Source of the DNA: Burkholderia sp. Bp8992
GTDB lineage: Bacteria; Pseudomonadota; Gammaproteobacteria; Burkholderiales; Burkholderiaceae
Length of the DNA: 64,000 nucleotides
Reading direction: 5' to 3'
NCBI RefSeq assembly: GCF_003853705.1
Contig: NZ_QTQI01000024.1
Coordinates: 62,001 to 126,000 of the forward strand
Positions 37,603 to 46,570 of this stretch are shown piece after piece. Position numbers and translations under genes: made by a program. Below the pieces are notes generated by a model. It was not told the origin of the DNA, ran no database searches, and was given only the letters and a program-made list of their open reading frames with translations. Numbering within the stretch: the stretch's first letter is position 1; each line of letters opens with the position of its first letter.

Positions 37603-38445
37603 TCAGAGTCGCTCGAGAAATTCGAGGAAAAGCAAGATGACGATGAGGACGCCAATCCATCTCACCGTCACATTGAGGTTTGCGAGCTTGAGGCCCAGCG
37701 AGACCACCGAATCCGCGACGAGTTTCGTCGTAGCGTCGGTTCCCTGCTCTCCGCTCCGCTCGGTGCCACGCAATGAAGTCGTCGCAAAGTCGATTCGAAG
37801 GCCGGTGACATAACCCGTTGCAATCGTCGGCCATTCGATCGTGTCGTCGGGTTTGAGAAAAAGTCGGGACTGCTGCGCGGCGTCGGCCGTCGGGCGCCCG
37901 GCCAAATAAAGGTGTCGCATGGTCAATCCCAACTCTACCGCGCCAAGCTGGCCATCCGCGCTTGCCTTCGCAAGCACCTGCAGGCAAGCGTCGGGAATGT
38001 GGCAGGCGAGCCACCATTGGTCGGGCTCGTCGACTTCGTCGTCGGCACGATTGAAGCCGAGTCGGGCACTGCCGAGCGCGACGTCGGACAACGAGGTACC
38101 CAGCTCGTCTTCCAGCGCACGCAGGCCCAGCAGGTCGGCCGCGGTGACGTCGCGCGCCTCGAAAGTCACCTGAAGCGTGCGCGTCGAGCGGTGCGTGTCG
38201 CCCATGATCGACAACTCGTGCCCTTCGATACCCGCCACGCCGTGTAGCGACGTGGAAAGTGTCGGCTGCTTGCCTGCGTCCAGTGGCTCGACGAGTTGTT
38301 GCACGATCTGAAGCTGCTCCAGCTTCAACCACATGGACGTCGCCGCGTGGTACGTCTGTTTCTCGTCGTCGGACCCGACGTGTTCAACGGTGCGAGCCCT
38401 CTGCCCGATCGGACGCACCGCCCGCCCTGTTTCCAGAAAATCCAT
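37603..38445 (-). CDS. Hypothetical protein with C-terminal membrane anchor
   Basis: 280-residue protein of unknown function. It is mostly soluble, with a mixed alpha/beta look, and ends in one hydrophobic segment (about 258-276, WIGVLIVILLFLEFL) that would anchor it in the membrane with only a few residues after it. No enzyme motif is visible. The N-terminal MDFLETGRAVRP is preceded by GGGGGTG. It stands alone on its strand, between the copper cluster and the NTF2-like gene. Confidence 0.6.
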   Translation of the reverse strand: MDFLETGRAVRPIGQRARTVEHVGSDDEKQTYHAATSMWLKLEQLQIVQQLVEPLDAGKQPTLSTSLHGVAGIEGHELSIMGDTHRSTRTLQVTFEARDVTAADLLGLRALEDELGTSLSDVALGSARLGFNRADDEVDEPDQWWLACHIPDACLQVLAKASADGQLGAVELGLTMRHLYLAGRPTADAAQQSRLFLKPDDTIEWPTIATGYVTGLRIDFATTSLRGTERSGEQGTDATTKLVADSVVSLGLKLANLNVTVRWIGVLIVILLFLEFLERL

Positions 38446-38579
38446 GACACCCCCCGCTGCTGCCCGTTACATCAAGCTCCTCGCTGGCGAAAAAACGCGA
38501 GTGTCATCCGTCTGACCATGTGATCGAATCATCCGTTGTTTCGGACCGCCTCGCAGTAGGGGGAAACGTGGCATTTTGC

Positions 38580-38696
38580 TTACGACGCGCCTTCGCCAAT
38601 CGTGTACTGAATCGGCACGATCTCGAAGTGAAACCCGTCAAGCGCGCGTCGAATGTCCGTATGCTGCAGCAACACCTGCTCTCGAGCGACACCGAT
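38580..38696 (-). pseudogene. Possible C-terminal gene remnant
   Basis: A 38-codon open stretch just after the NTF2-like gene ends in GFHFEIVPIQYTIGEGAS and a stop at 38580. It looks like the well-composed last strands of a protein rather than random frame, but it has no proper ATG start and I cannot name the family. It could be the tail of a deleted gene; a GTG at codon 8 leaves open a very small real gene. Confidence 0.3.
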
Positions 38697-38700
38697 TCAG

Positions 38701-39126
38701 TCACGCATACTTGTCGCCGACCGTACTGCGAATCGGATGGGTGTCGTAGATGATGATCATCCGTTCGATCAGCCCCGCCGCGTCGAACTCGAACACGTCG
38801 ACGCACTCGAAGCGCGCGACCGAGCCGTCTTTCAGCGCCCAGTCGTAGATGAAGTAACCTGTCGCACGTCGAGCCCCGCTCGCGCTGACGCAGATATCGA
38901 TCGGTGTAATCTTGCTTTCTCCCGACGCGGCAGCGACCTTCGAAAAGAAGGGTTCAGGGTGCATCCAGCCGAGAAATGGCGAGAAAATCTGCGCGTCCGG
39001 CGTAAATAGCGCACAGATGGCACCGACATCGCCTCGCTCCAGTTCCCGAAGGTAGGCGCGAACCTGTTGCGCATGGCGTGATTCCGACATTGAGTTCAAA
39101 ATTATCCTCCGATCATTCGTCGACAA
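38701..39126 (-). CDS. NTF2-like/SnoaL-like domain protein
   Basis: 141-residue (or 129-residue) small soluble protein with the cone-shaped NTF2/SnoaL fold: helical start (HAQQVRAYLRELERGDVGAICALFTPDAQIFSPFLG, cited in part) followed by strands GYFIYDWALKDGSVARFECVDVFEFD (in part) and IIYDTHPIR. Related proteins are ketosteroid isomerases, cyclases and stress proteins. Start is uncertain: ATG at 39126, TTG at 39099 with GGAGG 6 bases upstream, or ATG at 39090. Divergent from a LysR gene 55 bp away, which likely regulates it. Confidence 0.75.
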   Translation of the reverse strand: MSTNDRRIILNSMSESRHAQQVRAYLRELERGDVGAICALFTPDAQIFSPFLGWMHPEPFFSKVAAASGESKITPIDICVSASGARRATGYFIYDWALKDGSVARFECVDVFEFDAAGLIERMIIIYDTHPIRSTVGDKYA

Positions 39127-39181
39127 CCCCGTTCATTCGTCAGAACAGGACATCCAGTAGACGCACGATAGCGACGCACCG

Positions 39182-40123
39182 ATGACCGAACAATCGAAAA
39201 ATTTGCAATCCGGGTATGCAGCGCAGGCATATCCGCTGGCTGACCTGACGCGGCCGCTCCCGCCGTTGGCAGCGATCCAGTCATTCGTCGCTGCGGCGCA
39301 GCTCGGCAGCGTCAGCAAGGCTGCGGATCATCTCTGCCGTACGCAAGGCGCGGTGAGCCGCCAGATACAGCAGCTGGAATCGCATTATGGATGCGCGCTC
39401 TTCGTGCGCCATGTATCGGGCCTGACGTTGACGGCAGAAGGAAATGCACTGCTGACGGTCGCGGTCAACGTGCTCACGCAACTGGTTCAGCACGCGGACG
39501 TCCAGGCACGGGCGACCTCGGTTCTCACGTTGCAGCTGCCGTCCACGTTCGCCATTCGCTGGTTGCTCCCGCGGCTGCCGGAGATTCATCGCGCGATGAG
39601 CGGGACGGAGCTTCGTATTTCGACATCCGCGGACGATACGCCGGACTTCACGACGTCCGACGTCGACGCCATCGTCGTACGGGGCACGGGACAGTGGACC
39701 GGCATGGAAGCGGTACCGCTGTTTTCCGAGATGCTCACGCCGATGTGCGCGCCCGCGTTGGCGACATCACTGCGATCCGTTGCCGACCTTGCGCATGTCG
39801 ATCTGCTCCATCCCGGGCCCAGCCACGCGGAGTGGAAATGCTGGCTCGATCATGTCGGCGCACACCAGATCGATGCGGGGCGCGGCCTTGTATTCGATAC
39901 CCTCGAATTGACGCTCGCGGCATCGATGGAAGGACACGGCATTGCCATCGGCGACCCACGAATGGCAAGAGACCGGCTCCGTGCCGGATCGCTGGTGACA
40001 CCGTTCGAGGATGTGGTTCAGGACGGCCTTTCCTACTTCCTCGTCTATCCGCCCCAACGTGCGGCACAACCGAAAATTCGCGCCCTCGCCGACATCCTGC
40101 TGCGACTTGCGCGAGAAGACTGA
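39182..40123 (+). CDS. LysR family transcriptional regulator (GcvA/AmpR-like)
   Basis: 313-residue regulator with an N-terminal extension of about 25 residues, then a winged helix (LPPLAAIQSFVAAAQLGSVSKAADHL; QGAVSRQIQQLESHYGCALFVR) and an effector domain. The LPPLxALxxFxAAA start is typical of the GcvA/AmpR subgroup. Divergent from the NTF2-like gene and probably its regulator. Confidence 0.92.
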   Translation: MTEQSKNLQSGYAAQAYPLADLTRPLPPLAAIQSFVAAAQLGSVSKAADHLCRTQGAVSRQIQQLESHYGCALFVRHVSGLTLTAEGNALLTVAVNVLTQLVQHADVQARATSVLTLQLPSTFAIRWLLPRLPEIHRAMSGTELRISTSADDTPDFTTSDVDAIVVRGTGQWTGMEAVPLFSEMLTPMCAPALATSLRSVADLAHVDLLHPGPSHAEWKCWLDHVGAHQIDAGRGLVFDTLELTLAASMEGHGIAIGDPRMARDRLRAGSLVTPFEDVVQDGLSYFLVYPPQRAAQPKIRALADILLRLARED

Positions 40124-40264
40124 TCGCCAGGCGAGCGTCCGATACCTGGGTGGTGTCGATATTCATATCCCCCGCCCAAAGTACCTCGGAAGCGCTGTCG
40201 CCGATGCCGGTTGCCAGGATGGTCGGACTCGACGCAAGCTCATAGCCCGCCGGGGTCCGCCGCC

Positions 40265-41134
40265 TCAAGCGCACGCCGCGCCGCGCGCGGGCAGGTCGAC
40301 GACCGATTGCATGAACCGCTGATCGACCGTCGCGGCGATACGTTGGGCCGTTTCGTACAACGCCGCACCGATCTGCGTGACCGACCTCGCGCCCGCCTCT
40401 CCCGGCAGCGCCAGGTACGGGCACGCGAGGATCGCGATGGCCGAACCCGACTTGTCGATGATCGGCGTCGCGATATCGGTGATGCCGGGAATGCGCGCGT
40501 TGGGGCGGCAGAGATAGCCGTCGGCCAGATGGGGTGGCAACGCGTCGTCGCCGGGCGGCGGATTGCGCGGGCCAACATCGTGCCCGCCGGCCCGCGACAA
40601 ACCGGCCCGCACCGCTTCGTCCTGAAAGGCCAGGTACATCTCGCCCGCCGCGCTGCCGTGCAGCGGCACACGCGTCCCGACACGGACCGCGATGTTCCAT
40701 TCCGTTTCGGCGCCGGCCGTTGCGATAACGATCATCGTGTCCCCGTCGAACACCGTCAGGTAACACGACTGGACCATCTGCAATGCGAACTGCTGCAGCA
40801 GCGGCGTGACGAGCGCGCCCAGCGATCGGGTCGGCGCATGATGCTGTCCGAGGAAGTAGAGCTTCATGGTCAGCGCGTACCGGTCGTAGCGATCCACCCT
40901 GTAGATGTAGCCGCGGTCCTCGAGCACCTGCATCATCCGGTACAGCTCGCTTCGGCTGCGCTTCAACGCGCGACAGATTTCCGCCTGCGCCATGCCGTAC
41001 TGGCGATCGATGAGCAGCTCGAGGATATCGAGGCCTTTCTCGAGCGCCGGGGCGCGATAGCTGGTCTTTTTCCGGGGTTCCACACTGTCGGGAGGATCGA
41101 CCGGGTCCGTATCGGGATTCCGCATATGCCACAT
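40265..41134 (-). CDS. IclR family transcriptional regulator
   Basis: 289-residue regulator. An IclR winged helix lies at about 28-90 (APALEKGLDILELLIDRQYGMAQAEICRALKRSRSELYRMMQVLE, cited in part), followed by the GAF-like ligand domain (about 100-280) with YLTVFDGDTMIVIA, GSAAGEMYLAF and ITDIATPIIDKSGSAIAIL. It has no obvious target nearby: downstream (40264-40124) is a gap and upstream is the H-NS-like gene. Alternative start at 41125 (MRNPDT). Confidence 0.92.
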   Translation of the reverse strand: MWHMRNPDTDPVDPPDSVEPRKKTSYRAPALEKGLDILELLIDRQYGMAQAEICRALKRSRSELYRMMQVLEDRGYIYRVDRYDRYALTMKLYFLGQHHAPTRSLGALVTPLLQQFALQMVQSCYLTVFDGDTMIVIATAGAETEWNIAVRVGTRVPLHGSAAGEMYLAFQDEAVRAGLSRAGGHDVGPRNPPPGDDALPPHLADGYLCRPNARIPGITDIATPIIDKSGSAIAILACPYLALPGEAGARSVTQIGAALYETAQRIAATVDQRFMQSVVDLPARGAACA

Positions 41135-41162
41135 TGCCTCTGGAATTCAGTTCACTCTCGCC

Positions 41163-41181
41163 ACGCCGGCATGACCGGCGT
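41163..41181. terminator. Small inverted repeat between the H-NS-like and IclR genes
   Basis: ACGCCGG-CATGA-CCGGCGT, 7-bp perfect arms, 30 bp past the H-NS-like stop and 29 bp before the IclR start. It may be a weak terminator or an operator; no T-run is present. Confidence 0.3.
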
Positions 41182-41210
41182 CGCATCGGGACGCCTGCAC
41201 CGATCGACCG

Positions 41211-41537
41211 TCAACGTGCTTCGGGCCACCACGGCTGCGGCGTTTCCCGGATCAGGTAGTCGTCGAGGTTCTTGCCGGCCAGCCACCGGGGACGTGCGCC
41301 CTTCCCCGACCACGAGCGGCCCGTGTTCGGGTCGTAGTATTTCGCCGGCGCCTTCCGGGGCTGCGCCTTGATGAAGCCTGCCGCGCGCAGCAACTCGATT
41401 TCGGTGATGCCGAACTGCCGGACGTGCTCGGCAATCTCCTTGAGCCGGGCCTGCTTCTCCTTCTGCCGGACTTCCTCGACGATCAGGTTAAGTTGACCCA
41501 GTTGCTGTTGCAGTTCGCGAATGGTGGGACTTTTCAT
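41211..41537 (-). CDS. H-NS histone family protein (Bph/MvaT-like short form)
   Basis: 108-residue nucleoid-associated protein. The N-terminal half is a coiled-coil oligomerisation region (about 5-45, IRELQQQLGQLNLIVEEVRQ). The C-terminal half has the H-NS DNA-binding core, YYDPNTGRSWSGKGARPRWLAG (shown in part as GRSWSGKGARPRWL). Such proteins silence horizontally acquired, AT-richer DNA. It sits just beyond the end of the exopolysaccharide operon on the same strand, 90 bp away, and may be part of its control. Confidence 0.92.
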   Translation of the reverse strand: MKSPTIRELQQQLGQLNLIVEEVRQKEKQARLKEIAEHVRQFGITEIELLRAAGFIKAQPRKAPAKYYDPNTGRSWSGKGARPRWLAGKNLDDYLIRETPQPWWPEAR

Positions 41538-41627
41538 TTGACACGTTCAGGGAAGACTCGACAGTTGCGGTTCGACCGCACGCGACATGGCGCGGCTTCG
41601 CATGCTAAAAAAAGGCGGAACGCCCGC

Positions 41628-42923
41628 TCACGAACGCTGGATCGCATGGATCACGCCGCGCAGGTTCCTGCATGACGCCTCCTTGACGCGCGGCAGCGCC
41701 GCGTGCACCTGGGCGCGCAGTTGCGGAAGTTCCGACACGAAGCGATCGAGCACCGCCGCCAGGCGCGCGGCACGCATCGCTTCGTCGGGTTTCAACAGGA
41801 AGGTATCCGGCAGTCCGAAATGACTGAAGAGCCCCTGGAACTTGTCCTGGTAGGTCAGCGCCGCGACGGGTACACCCATGCCGAGGCTGGCGATCGCGAG
41901 ATGCATGCGGCCGGTCACCACGCCGTCGACCTGCCCCGAAATGGCCTTCAGTTCGGCCGCCGACATGCGGGCACGCGGGTAGCACAGCCGGTCGCCCATC
42001 GTCGCGGCCAATGCGTCGTGCAGCGGCTCCAGACAGGTATCGTCGCCGTCGCGGCCGCGATAGTCGTGAGACAGCAGGACGATGCTGACGCGATGCTGTG
42101 TCGCGAGTCCGCGCAGCGCCTCCTGCGCCGACGCGACGAGCGCGGCGATATCCGCGTCGCTGGCCCGGCGGATCAGCATCGGGTGCAGGTTGAATGCGAT
42201 CGCGATGTCGCCGGCCGCACGCCGCGATGCGACCCACGACGCCGTACGCCTGACGCAATCCGACGCGTCGTCCGGCTGAAGCATGAAGGCGGAATCCGCC
42301 ACGAGCTCGGCGGGCGTCGAACTGAAACGCCTGAATCGGTCGAGCGAGACGCCGTCGCGCACATTGACCAGCAGCCGCGCGTCGATTTGATCGAATGCAT
42401 GCCTCAGTTGCCGGTACGGCTGGCGGTTGAAGCTGAAGCCGAGGATCGTACCGGCCACGCCGCGCCTGACCAGCAGGTCGGCCGTCGCCAGCAGCCGCAG
42501 CGACGTCATCGGCGAGTAGTAGCCGTCCATCACGTCGGCGCCGATGACGACCACCGCGCTCGGCCGCAATGCGGCCAGCCGTTCGACGGTGTCCATCAGG
42601 CGCCATGGTTCGCGCCATGCGTCGACCGCCTGAAAGCCGAGCCGGGTCGCGGCGTCCGCCGCCTCCGGCGTGGCCGTGACGACCGACACCTTCAACGCGC
42701 CATTGGCAAGACGCAAGCGCTCGACGACTGCACGCAGCATCGCCTCGTCGCCTTTCGAGCCGACCAGCGTCCACGGATCGCACGGCAGGATCAGCAGATG
42801 GGCGCCCGGTGCGGCAGCATTTTCCGCGCCACGCCGTGCGGCCTCGCGACGCCATTGCCTGGTCAGCCGCATGACATACAGCCACACGCGCAGCCGCTGC
42901 TTCAGATCGGCCAGTTTCGACAT
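41628..42923 (-). CDS. Polysaccharide pyruvyl transferase family protein
   Basis: 431-residue protein of the WcaK/AmsJ/CsaB family that adds a pyruvate ketal to a sugar of the polymer repeat. Start at 42923 (MSKLADLKQRL). Family marks: N-terminal SKGDEAMLRAVV, VVIGADVMDGYYSP, and the C-terminal QVDGVVTGRMHLAIASLGMGVPVAALTY with the GRMH motif. Last gene of the exopolysaccharide operon, 45 bp after a glycosyltransferase. Pyruvylation would add negative charge to the polymer. Confidence 0.9.
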   Translation of the reverse strand: MSKLADLKQRLRVWLYVMRLTRQWRREAARRGAENAAAPGAHLLILPCDPWTLVGSKGDEAMLRAVVERLRLANGALKVSVVTATPEAADAATRLGFQAVDAWREPWRLMDTVERLAALRPSAVVVIGADVMDGYYSPMTSLRLLATADLLVRRGVAGTILGFSFNRQPYRQLRHAFDQIDARLLVNVRDGVSLDRFRRFSSTPAELVADSAFMLQPDDASDCVRRTASWVASRRAAGDIAIAFNLHPMLIRRASDADIAALVASAQEALRGLATQHRVSIVLLSHDYRGRDGDDTCLEPLHDALAATMGDRLCYPRARMSAAELKAISGQVDGVVTGRMHLAIASLGMGVPVAALTYQDKFQGLFSHFGLPDTFLLKPDEAMRAARLAAVLDRFVSELPQLRAQVHAALPRVKEASCRNLRGVIHAIQRS

Positions 42924-42968
42924 GTTCGATTCCCCAGTGTGGTTCGACGGTTTCGGTGGATGCATCCG

Positions 42969-44186
42969 TCACGCGTGCGCCGCAACCGGCCGGCGCCGGA
43001 GCGTCTCGCGCAGGACACCCAGCTGCGTTTCGTGCCAGGCCAGCGCAGCGTCGCGCGCGGCCGCGCCCTGCGCGACACGCTGCACGCGGTCCGTCGCGAG
43101 CCGGACGACGGCATCCGAGAAGCCCTGCGGATCGCCGTCCCGCACGACGGTCACGCCGCGCAGGTCGTGTTCGCCGAGGCCGCGCGCGCCGGTCCGCGTG
43201 CTGACGATCGGCACGCCGAGCGCCATGCTCTCGAGCAGCTTGATGTTGATGCCGGTACCGAGCAGCATCGGATTGATCGAGATCGGCGCGATCGCGAACG
43301 CGTCGCCGAGCTCGGCGACGATGCCGCGCTTGACGATGTGCGGCCCGTCCGGCACGGCCGCCGCGATCGTGCCGGCGAGATGCAGGCGAAACGCAGGCAA
43401 ACGGGCCACGACGTGCGGCAGGATCTCGTCGACGAAGTACTTCACGGCATCGCGATTCGGCTGGTTGTCGCTGCCGAGAAAAGTCGCATCGGCATGCCCG
43501 GCGCAGTCCACCTGAGGCGGAAACGCGAGCAGGTGACTCAGGACCGCGACCGACGGCGTGTCGCCGCCGCCGAGGCGCGCCGCCAGCAGGTCGCCTTCCT
43601 CGGCCTGGATGGCCAGCGCGACGTGCGCACGGCGCAGTCCGTCGCATTCCCGCTCCGGCGGAATCGAGAACATGTAGCGCTTCGCGCCGGGACGGCCGAT
43701 GAACGGCACGTGCCGGTCCGCGAAGATGTCGTGCGTGTCGACGACCTTCACGACCGTATCGGGAAACGCATCGAGCGCACGCGAATAGAACACGTACTCG
43801 ACGAACACGGCGTCGAATGCATGGCGGTGCTGCAGCGCGCGCAACTGCCCGGAGAAGCTGTCGCTGAACAGCTCGTCGAGCCCGGTGTAATACGCATGCC
43901 GGCTGCCGGCCGCTTTCGCGGCGAGGCGACGCACGAGCCACGCGACCCGCTTGAGTCGATAGCGCGCCAGCGCCAGGCCCGCTCGACGCAATACCGACAC
44001 GCGGTCCGCGCCGAACTCCTCGCGATGCGCATCGAGATCCATGCCGCCCGTCTGGCGCGACTCGAGATAGACGAAATGCACGTCGCAGCCGAGCGACCTC
44101 ACCGCCCGCGCGAGATTCAGGACGCGACTGCGGTTGCCGGCATTGACGGGAAACAGCGGAATGGGCGAAACGATGGCGACTTTCAT
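42969..44186 (-). CDS. Glycosyltransferase, GT4-like (GT-B fold)
   Basis: 405-residue cytoplasmic glycosyltransferase. Start at 44186 overlaps the DUF4838 gene stop (ATGA). N-terminal acceptor domain MKVAIVSPIPLFPVNAGNRSR; C-terminal donor domain with VAELGDAFAIAPISINPMLLGTGINIKLLESMALGVPIVSTRTGARGL (in part), which contains the GT4-type E-x7-E-like KLLE motif. It adds one sugar of the repeat unit; donor and acceptor are unknown. Confidence 0.88.
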   Translation of the reverse strand: MKVAIVSPIPLFPVNAGNRSRVLNLARAVRSLGCDVHFVYLESRQTGGMDLDAHREEFGADRVSVLRRAGLALARYRLKRVAWLVRRLAAKAAGSRHAYYTGLDELFSDSFSGQLRALQHRHAFDAVFVEYVFYSRALDAFPDTVVKVVDTHDIFADRHVPFIGRPGAKRYMFSIPPERECDGLRRAHVALAIQAEEGDLLAARLGGGDTPSVAVLSHLLAFPPQVDCAGHADATFLGSDNQPNRDAVKYFVDEILPHVVARLPAFRLHLAGTIAAAVPDGPHIVKRGIVAELGDAFAIAPISINPMLLGTGINIKLLESMALGVPIVSTRTGARGLGEHDLRGVTVVRDGDPQGFSDAVVRLATDRVQRVAQGAAARDAALAWHETQLGVLRETLRRRPVAAHA

Positions 44187-46570
44187 GAGACGTTTCCTTT
44201 CAGCGGAACGGGCGGCGGCGCGCCGTCCGGTGCACGGTGACGAACGGCGACGAAGGCGCCCACGCGCACGGACTGTCCTCGCGCGAAGCCGACACCGTGG
44301 ACATAGATGCCTTTCTCGTGATCGGCGTCGTACTCGAACGGGCCGCCCGGCACGGGCAGCCACCGGAACTGCGCGTCGTCGAGCGTGCGCGCCGGCGTGT
44401 CGGTGCGCAGCGTCATCGGCGGATAGGCGCCGACACGCACGGCGGCCGCGCCCGTCGCGCTGCCTTCCGGCACGCGCACCGATGCGTAGAGATCCCAGCG
44501 CCCGTCGCGCGGCAGCTTGTCGAGCTTGAGCTGGATCGCCCAGGCGCCCGAATCGCCGCGAATCGCGATCGCCGCGCCATCGAGCGAAGCCGGGTCGGCC
44601 ACCATGCGCGCGCTGTCGTAGAGATTCACCCGCGACACGTCGATCGCGCGCCAGTCGCCGTCGGCAAGGCCCGTCACGAGCGGCGGCGCGACGACGGGAT
44701 GCCGGTCGATGTCGAGCAACGCGCCGAGTGCCGCGAGATTGCCGCTTTGCCGATACTGGCGGATGCCCGCGGCCGCGATCGCCGCGTCGAGACGCGCGCG
44801 CCGCGCGCCGACATCGAGATCCCAGCCGTCCTCCGCGGCCCGCGCCGCGTAGCGGTCGCGCAGTGCGAGGATCACGAAATCGAGCGGCAGGCGCGCCTGG
44901 CGCACGCGCGCGCTGCGCACGGCATCCGCGTCGACGGCACGGGCGGCTGCGTCGAAATCGCGTTCCGACTGGCGCACGAAGTCGTACGTGTACATCGACA
45001 TGCCGACCGGCGTCTGCTCGGCGAGCACGTCGCCGCTCGCGCGCAACGCCGCATGCATGCGGTCGATATAGCGCATGACGGCCGGGGCCGCCGCGCCGTA
45101 ATAGGCGTCGCAATATTCGCGGACGAGCGTGCGCGGGTCCGCCGTCGGCGTCCACAGCATCCGTGCGATCAGCCACACGCGCAGGCTCGCGAATTCGCCG
45201 CCGCGCGACTGCCAGTCGCCTTCCGCGAAGTAGCCGTCGACGTTCGGCAGCGTGGCGAGCCACGCAATGCTGCGGCCGACCGGATAGAGATTCGGCGTCG
45301 GCTGCAGGTAGCCGCCGAAGTTCACGACGTGATCCCAGACGGTGATGTGCCGCGCGATCCCGTTCCATTGCCGCAGGCCGTCGCGCAGCCGCGCGTTGCG
45401 GTCCTCGTCGAGCGCGACGCTGTAGTCGACCTGGATCGTCATCGGATACACGCGAACGTGATCCGGCACCTGCATGCCGTCCGGCGGCGTGAAACCCCAG
45501 TGATAGGCCGGCATCGCGAAACGCGCGCCGGGCACCGCGACCCGGACCTGCGCCGACACGTCCCGCACCATGTCGAGAAACGCCGCCGACAGCGCGCCGC
45601 CGTGCGCATCGGCGAATGCGCGGCTGGCCGCGTCCGGGTCCCAGCCCCAGTCCATGTCGCGGATGCCGAACCAGATGCGGCCCGGATCGGGAAGACGCTT
45701 CAGGCGCTTCACGATCTCGGCGGCCAGTGTGGCGCGGACGTCGGTCGACATCATCGCGAGTTGCCCGCCCGCATACCAGGACGGATGGGCGGCCGCGTAA
45801 CGATCATGCGGCACGAGCGTCCAGAAATCGGCGTCGCCGTCCCGCGCGAGCCAGCTGCGATCCCACATGTCGATCCCGGGCGGGGATGCGCGATACGACG
45901 TGCCGTGCGACTCGCCGTTCAGCAGGTTGTGCGCGCGAAACGGCTTGTCCTCGCCTTCCGCGCTCAACACCTCGCGGTACGCGAAGCGCGGCACCTGCCG
46001 GACCGGTGCCGCGTCGACGCGCAGCTCGGCCTGCCGGGGCACTTCGGTCGCATCCGGCGCGAGCCACTTCACGCCGAGCTTGCGGTCGAGCCACCAGTAG
46101 GCGCCGAACAGCGTGCCGCGCGGGGTGTCGCCTGCAATGACGAGGTCGCCACCGCTGCGGCAGATGACGAAGCCGTCGCTGCCGAGCCCCGCCGCGTTCG
46201 CCGGCCCGCATCGCTGCGCCGCGTGCTCGCCGCCGACGACGATGGCAGGCATCCGGTCCTGGCCGTGGTCCGACACGGCGAACGAAGCACCGCTGATCCG
46301 CGACAGGTAATCGGCAATCTCGTCGGCCGCATGGCGCGTGACGGCATCCGCCGCGCCGGCATGCACGCCGTAGCGCGCGACACCGCCCTGCGCGAGCAGC
46401 ACGCTCGATGCCGACGCCGATGCCCGCACGTGCCCGCTGCCCGCATGCACGCCGTGCACCGGCGGGACGGTCTGCGCGCCATCGGCGCCGTGCGCGGCCA
46501 GCGCGCACAGTGCGCACTGTGCGGCGGCAACGGCACGCAGGACCACGCGACACGGCCGGACGTGCGTCAT
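44183..46570 (-). CDS. Secreted DUF4838 protein, alpha-glucuronidase-like glycosidase candidate
   Basis: 795-residue protein with an N-terminal signal peptide (to about AHG-ADGAQ). It begins with the small domain found before GH67/GH20 catalytic barrels (AADEIADYLSRISGASF, GTLFGAYWWLDRKLGVKWLAPD) and continues with a DUF4838 barrel (PRFAYREVLSAEGEDKPF, IWFGIRDMDWGWDPD, VYPMTIQVDYSVALD, ITVWDHVVNFGGYLQPTPNL in part). Acidic residues of GIRDMDWGWD are candidate catalytic groups. Polysaccharide loci often encode a periplasmic hydrolase that trims polymer or frees the exporter. Coupled by 4-base overlaps on both sides. Confidence 0.8.
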   Translation of the reverse strand: MTHVRPCRVVLRAVAAAQCALCALAAHGADGAQTVPPVHGVHAGSGHVRASASASSVLLAQGGVARYGVHAGAADAVTRHAADEIADYLSRISGASFAVSDHGQDRMPAIVVGGEHAAQRCGPANAAGLGSDGFVICRSGGDLVIAGDTPRGTLFGAYWWLDRKLGVKWLAPDATEVPRQAELRVDAAPVRQVPRFAYREVLSAEGEDKPFRAHNLLNGESHGTSYRASPPGIDMWDRSWLARDGDADFWTLVPHDRYAAAHPSWYAGGQLAMMSTDVRATLAAEIVKRLKRLPDPGRIWFGIRDMDWGWDPDAASRAFADAHGGALSAAFLDMVRDVSAQVRVAVPGARFAMPAYHWGFTPPDGMQVPDHVRVYPMTIQVDYSVALDEDRNARLRDGLRQWNGIARHITVWDHVVNFGGYLQPTPNLYPVGRSIAWLATLPNVDGYFAEGDWQSRGGEFASLRVWLIARMLWTPTADPRTLVREYCDAYYGAAAPAVMRYIDRMHAALRASGDVLAEQTPVGMSMYTYDFVRQSERDFDAAARAVDADAVRSARVRQARLPLDFVILALRDRYAARAAEDGWDLDVGARRARLDAAIAAAGIRQYRQSGNLAALGALLDIDRHPVVAPPLVTGLADGDWRAIDVSRVNLYDSARMVADPASLDGAAIAIRGDSGAWAIQLKLDKLPRDGRWDLYASVRVPEGSATGAAAVRVGAYPPMTLRTDTPARTLDDAQFRWLPVPGGPFEYDADHEKGIYVHGVGFARGQSVRVGAFVAVRHRAPDGAPPPVPLKGNVS

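Noticed and set aside
40124-40264. A smooth-looking stretch on the minus strand (…SSPTILATGIGDSASEVLWAGDMNIDT in part) between the LysR and IclR stops
   Set aside because: It might be a gene scrap, but there is no start, no recognised family and no supporting signal, so it was not annotated.
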